This document shows positions 62,313 to 64,000 of a stretch of 64,000 nt of DNA, in pieces. The stretch's first letter is position 1. Every line of letters begins with the position of its first letter. The DNA comes from Streptomyces sp. NBC_00670. GTDB lineage: Bacteria; Actinomycetota; Actinomycetes; Streptomycetales; Streptomycetaceae. The DNA lies in contig NZ_CP109017.1 in NCBI RefSeq assembly GCF_036226765.1, forward strand, positions 372,001-436,000, written 5' to 3'. The notes below the pieces were generated by a model. It had not been told where the DNA came from. It worked only from the letters and a program-made list of their open reading frames with translations, and did not search any database. The position numbers were made by a program, and so were the translations under genes.

Positions 62313-64000
62313 TCAGTGGGTGCGGCCCGACGGGTCGGGGGCGGGCGTGTCGCGGTCCATGCCGACGGCCGGGGCCGCGGTGTCCGGTGTGCCCTCGATC
62401 CGGTCGCCGTGGCCCGGCCACCAGGCGGCGTGCCCGATGAGCGCGGTGAGGCTCGGGGTGAAGAACATCGACATCACGAACGCGGCGACCGCGATGCCGA
62501 AGGAGACCGCGAAGCCCATCTCCGTGAGCAGCGCGTTGCCCGCGAGCATCATCGTGGCGAAGGTCGCGGCCAGGATGAAGCCGGCCGCGGCCACGGTCGG
62601 CCCGGCGTGCCGCAGGGCCATGCCGGCGGCCTCGCGCGGGTCGCGGCCCTCGCGGGCCTCCTCGCGGAGCCGGGCGATCATCAGGATGTTGTAGTCGGTG
62701 CCGATGGCGACCACGAAGAGGTACATGATCACCGGGAGCATGAACATCAGCCCCGAGTGGCCCTGCCCGTTCTGGAAGATCCACACGGTGGCACCGAGCG
62801 TGGCGCCGAAGCCGAGACCCACCGAGGCCATCAGGTACCAGGGCGCGACCACGCTGCGCAGCAGCAGTCCGAGGATCACCATGATGAGGAGTGCGGCGAC
62901 CGGGAAGACCGTGCGGTAGTCGTGGTTGACCGCGGTGTCGATGTCCTTGTAGATCGAGGACATGCCGCCGACGAGGGCCTCGGTGCCCTCGGGCGCGGCG
63001 GAGTGCGCGACGTCGCGCACGTCGCCGACGGCGTCGATCGCCTTGTCCGCGGAGGCCTCGTACTTGAGGGTGACGGTGAAGTCGGCGGTGGCGCCGTCCT
63101 TGCTGACCTGGGTCATCTTGGCGCTGCTGACGCCGTCCACGGCGCCGAGCTTCTTGGCGTACGCGTCGAAGGAGCCCTTGTCCAGCGGCTTGCCGTCGGT
63201 GCTGGAGAGGTAGACGTCGGTGGGCGCGGCCGCGCCGGCCGAGTACGCCTTCTGCATCTCGTCCTGGACGACCATGGACTCCTTGTCCTTGGGCATGGAG
63301 CCCGAGGCCAGGTCGAACGTGGCATTGAACCCGAGCGTGCCGAGGGACAGCGCGACCAGGATCAGCCCGGAGACCGCGGCGGTCAGCCCGGGCCGGCGGC
63401 GCACCCCGCGGCCGAGCGCGGCGAAGCGGGCGTTCTCCGGCTCGGTCTGCCAGGACTTGGACGGCCAGAAGACCTTGGGTCCGATGAGCGAGACGACGGC
63501 CGGGATCAGGGTCAGGCCGGCGACCAGGGTGACGGCGACCGCGATGGCGAGCGCCGGGCCCATCTGCTTGAGGAAGCCGAGCGTGGACAGCACCAGCGCG
63601 AGGAAGGCGATGATGACCGCCCCCGCCGCCGAGGCGATCGCCTCGCCGACCCGCGCGACCGCGTTGACCATGGCCTGCTTGGGTTCGTCACCGGCTCGCA
63701 GACGTTCGCGGTAGCGGAACATCAGGAACAGGAAGTAGTCGGTGCCCACGCCGAAGAGCACGACGATGAGGATCGACGAGATCGAGCTGTTGGCCTGGAG
63801 ATCGAAGAGTTTGGTGGCGTACGCGATGAGCCCGTTGGCGATCGCGGACACCACGCCTATCAGGATCAGCGGCAGTACGGCCAGGATCGGCGCCCGGAAG
63901 ATGATCAGCAGCGTCACCAGGATGATCACGAAGGTGCCGATGCCGATCAGCGCCTCGCCCCGGGTGGACGATTCCTGCTGGTCGAGGGCCTGCGCGGCGG
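62313..64000 (-). CDS. MMPL-family transporter (5' end beyond window)
   Basis: At least 562 C-terminal residues; the frame stays open to the window edge. Motifs: ILILVVLFGVGTDYFLFLMFRYRERLRAG (first unit, proton-relay Asp-Tyr), GLLLRSVVAPWYLMASVGLG and VVAIGTDYNILMIARLREEAREG (second unit). Hydrophobic bundles and the central loop (TSAKMTQVSKDGATADFT) fit the MmpL topology. It is distinct from the MMPL at 24282-26615. Short polar tail. Probably exports a lipid or siderophore-like compound. Confidence 0.93.
   Translation of the reverse strand, partial: AAQALDQQESSTRGEALIGIGTFVIILVTLLIIFRAPILAVLPLILIGVVSAIANGLIAYATKLFDLQANSSISSILIVVLFGVGTDYFLFLMFRYRERLRAGDEPKQAMVNAVARVGEAIASAAGAVIIAFLALVLSTLGFLKQMGPALAIAVAVTLVAGLTLIPAVVSLIGPKVFWPSKSWQTEPENARFAALGRGVRRRPGLTAAVSGLILVALSLGTLGFNATFDLASGSMPKDKESMVVQDEMQKAYSAGAAAPTDVYLSSTDGKPLDKGSFDAYAKKLGAVDGVSSAKMTQVSKDGATADFTVTLKYEASADKAIDAVGDVRDVAHSAAPEGTEALVGGMSSIYKDIDTAVNHDYRTVFPVAALLIMVILGLLLRSVVAPWYLMASVGLGFGATLGATVWIFQNGQGHSGLMFMLPVIMYLFVVAIGTDYNILMIARLREEAREGRDPREAAGMALRHAGPTVAAAGFILAATFATMMLAGNALLTEMGFAVSFGIAVAAFVMSMFFTPSLTALIGHAAWWPGHGDRIEGTPDTAAPAVGMDRDTPAPDPSGRTH

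Overview
The window is high-GC actinobacterial chromosome, almost certainly Streptomyces. It shows dense, mostly uninterrupted genes with GTG/TTG starts, probable leaderless transcripts, a Zur-linked set of cysteine-free ribosomal proteins, a DasR-type element before a chitinase, a CebR-type 14-bp palindrome, and short repeats widespread in Streptomyces. About 58 protein genes are supported, plus one tRNA gene, one cobalamin riboswitch, one decayed tnpB and many hairpin terminators.

Layout. 1-4.8 kb: SDR / iron-dependent dehydrogenase / aldehyde dehydrogenase operon, an unrecognised 145-aa protein and a TetR regulator. 4.9-7.4 kb: zinc-starvation island, with rpmB-rpsN divergent from rpmG-rpmE2-cobW-like-rpmF around a Zur-like box. 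7.5-11.5 kb: D-glucarate operon (5-dehydro-4-deoxyglucarate dehydratase, glucarate dehydratase, SSS transporter). 11.5-13.7 kb: PEBP protein, GntR regulator and SalK/SCO6745-like protein. 13.7-17 kb: response regulator and kinase flanked by two paralogous GerMN lipoproteins. 17-19.3 kb: acyltransferase-3 plus secreted SGNH hydrolase. 19.6-24.1 kb: Ser/Thr kinase with a bulb-lectin ectodomain, then a GH97 enzyme. 24.3-29 kb: MMPL exporter, NarL-type two-component system, cold-shock protein. 29.3-33.3 kb: chitinase, secreted peptidoglycan-binding-repeat protein and two membrane-anchored XRE proteins. 33.4-39.3 kb: UvrA-like ATPase and two DHA2 MFS exporters.

39.2-42.3 kb: B12 ABC transporter under a cobalamin riboswitch. 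42.6-48.9 kb: an atypical tRNA-Gly(UCC) followed, going upstream on the same strand, by a zinc dehydrogenase, MHS transporter, fructuronate reductase and mannonate dehydratase, with a divergent GntR gene and a 20-bp palindrome. This looks like an L-gulonate/D-fructuronate route to KDG. 49-53.2 kb: sirtuin, XRE regulator with divergent SDR, methyltransferase, and a GNAT protein behind a CebR-type site. 53.2-55.8 kb: large secreted CBM32 x2 / beta-helix protein. 56-59.7 kb: signalling island (CHASE3-like kinase, receiver-PP2C phosphatase, small HTH-like protein, single-domain receiver). 60-64 kb: Lys/Ala/Pro-rich protein, tnpB pseudogene, VOC protein and the 3' part of a second MMPL gene.

The strongest novelty candidate is the tRNA at 42647-42715 (minus strand). 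It folds as a cloverleaf with full glycine identity (UCC anticodon, U73, G1-C72/C2-G71/G3-C70), but its T arm reads G53-U54-G55-C56 instead of GTPsiC. This change is known from the staphylococcal glycyl-tRNAs reserved for peptidoglycan synthesis.
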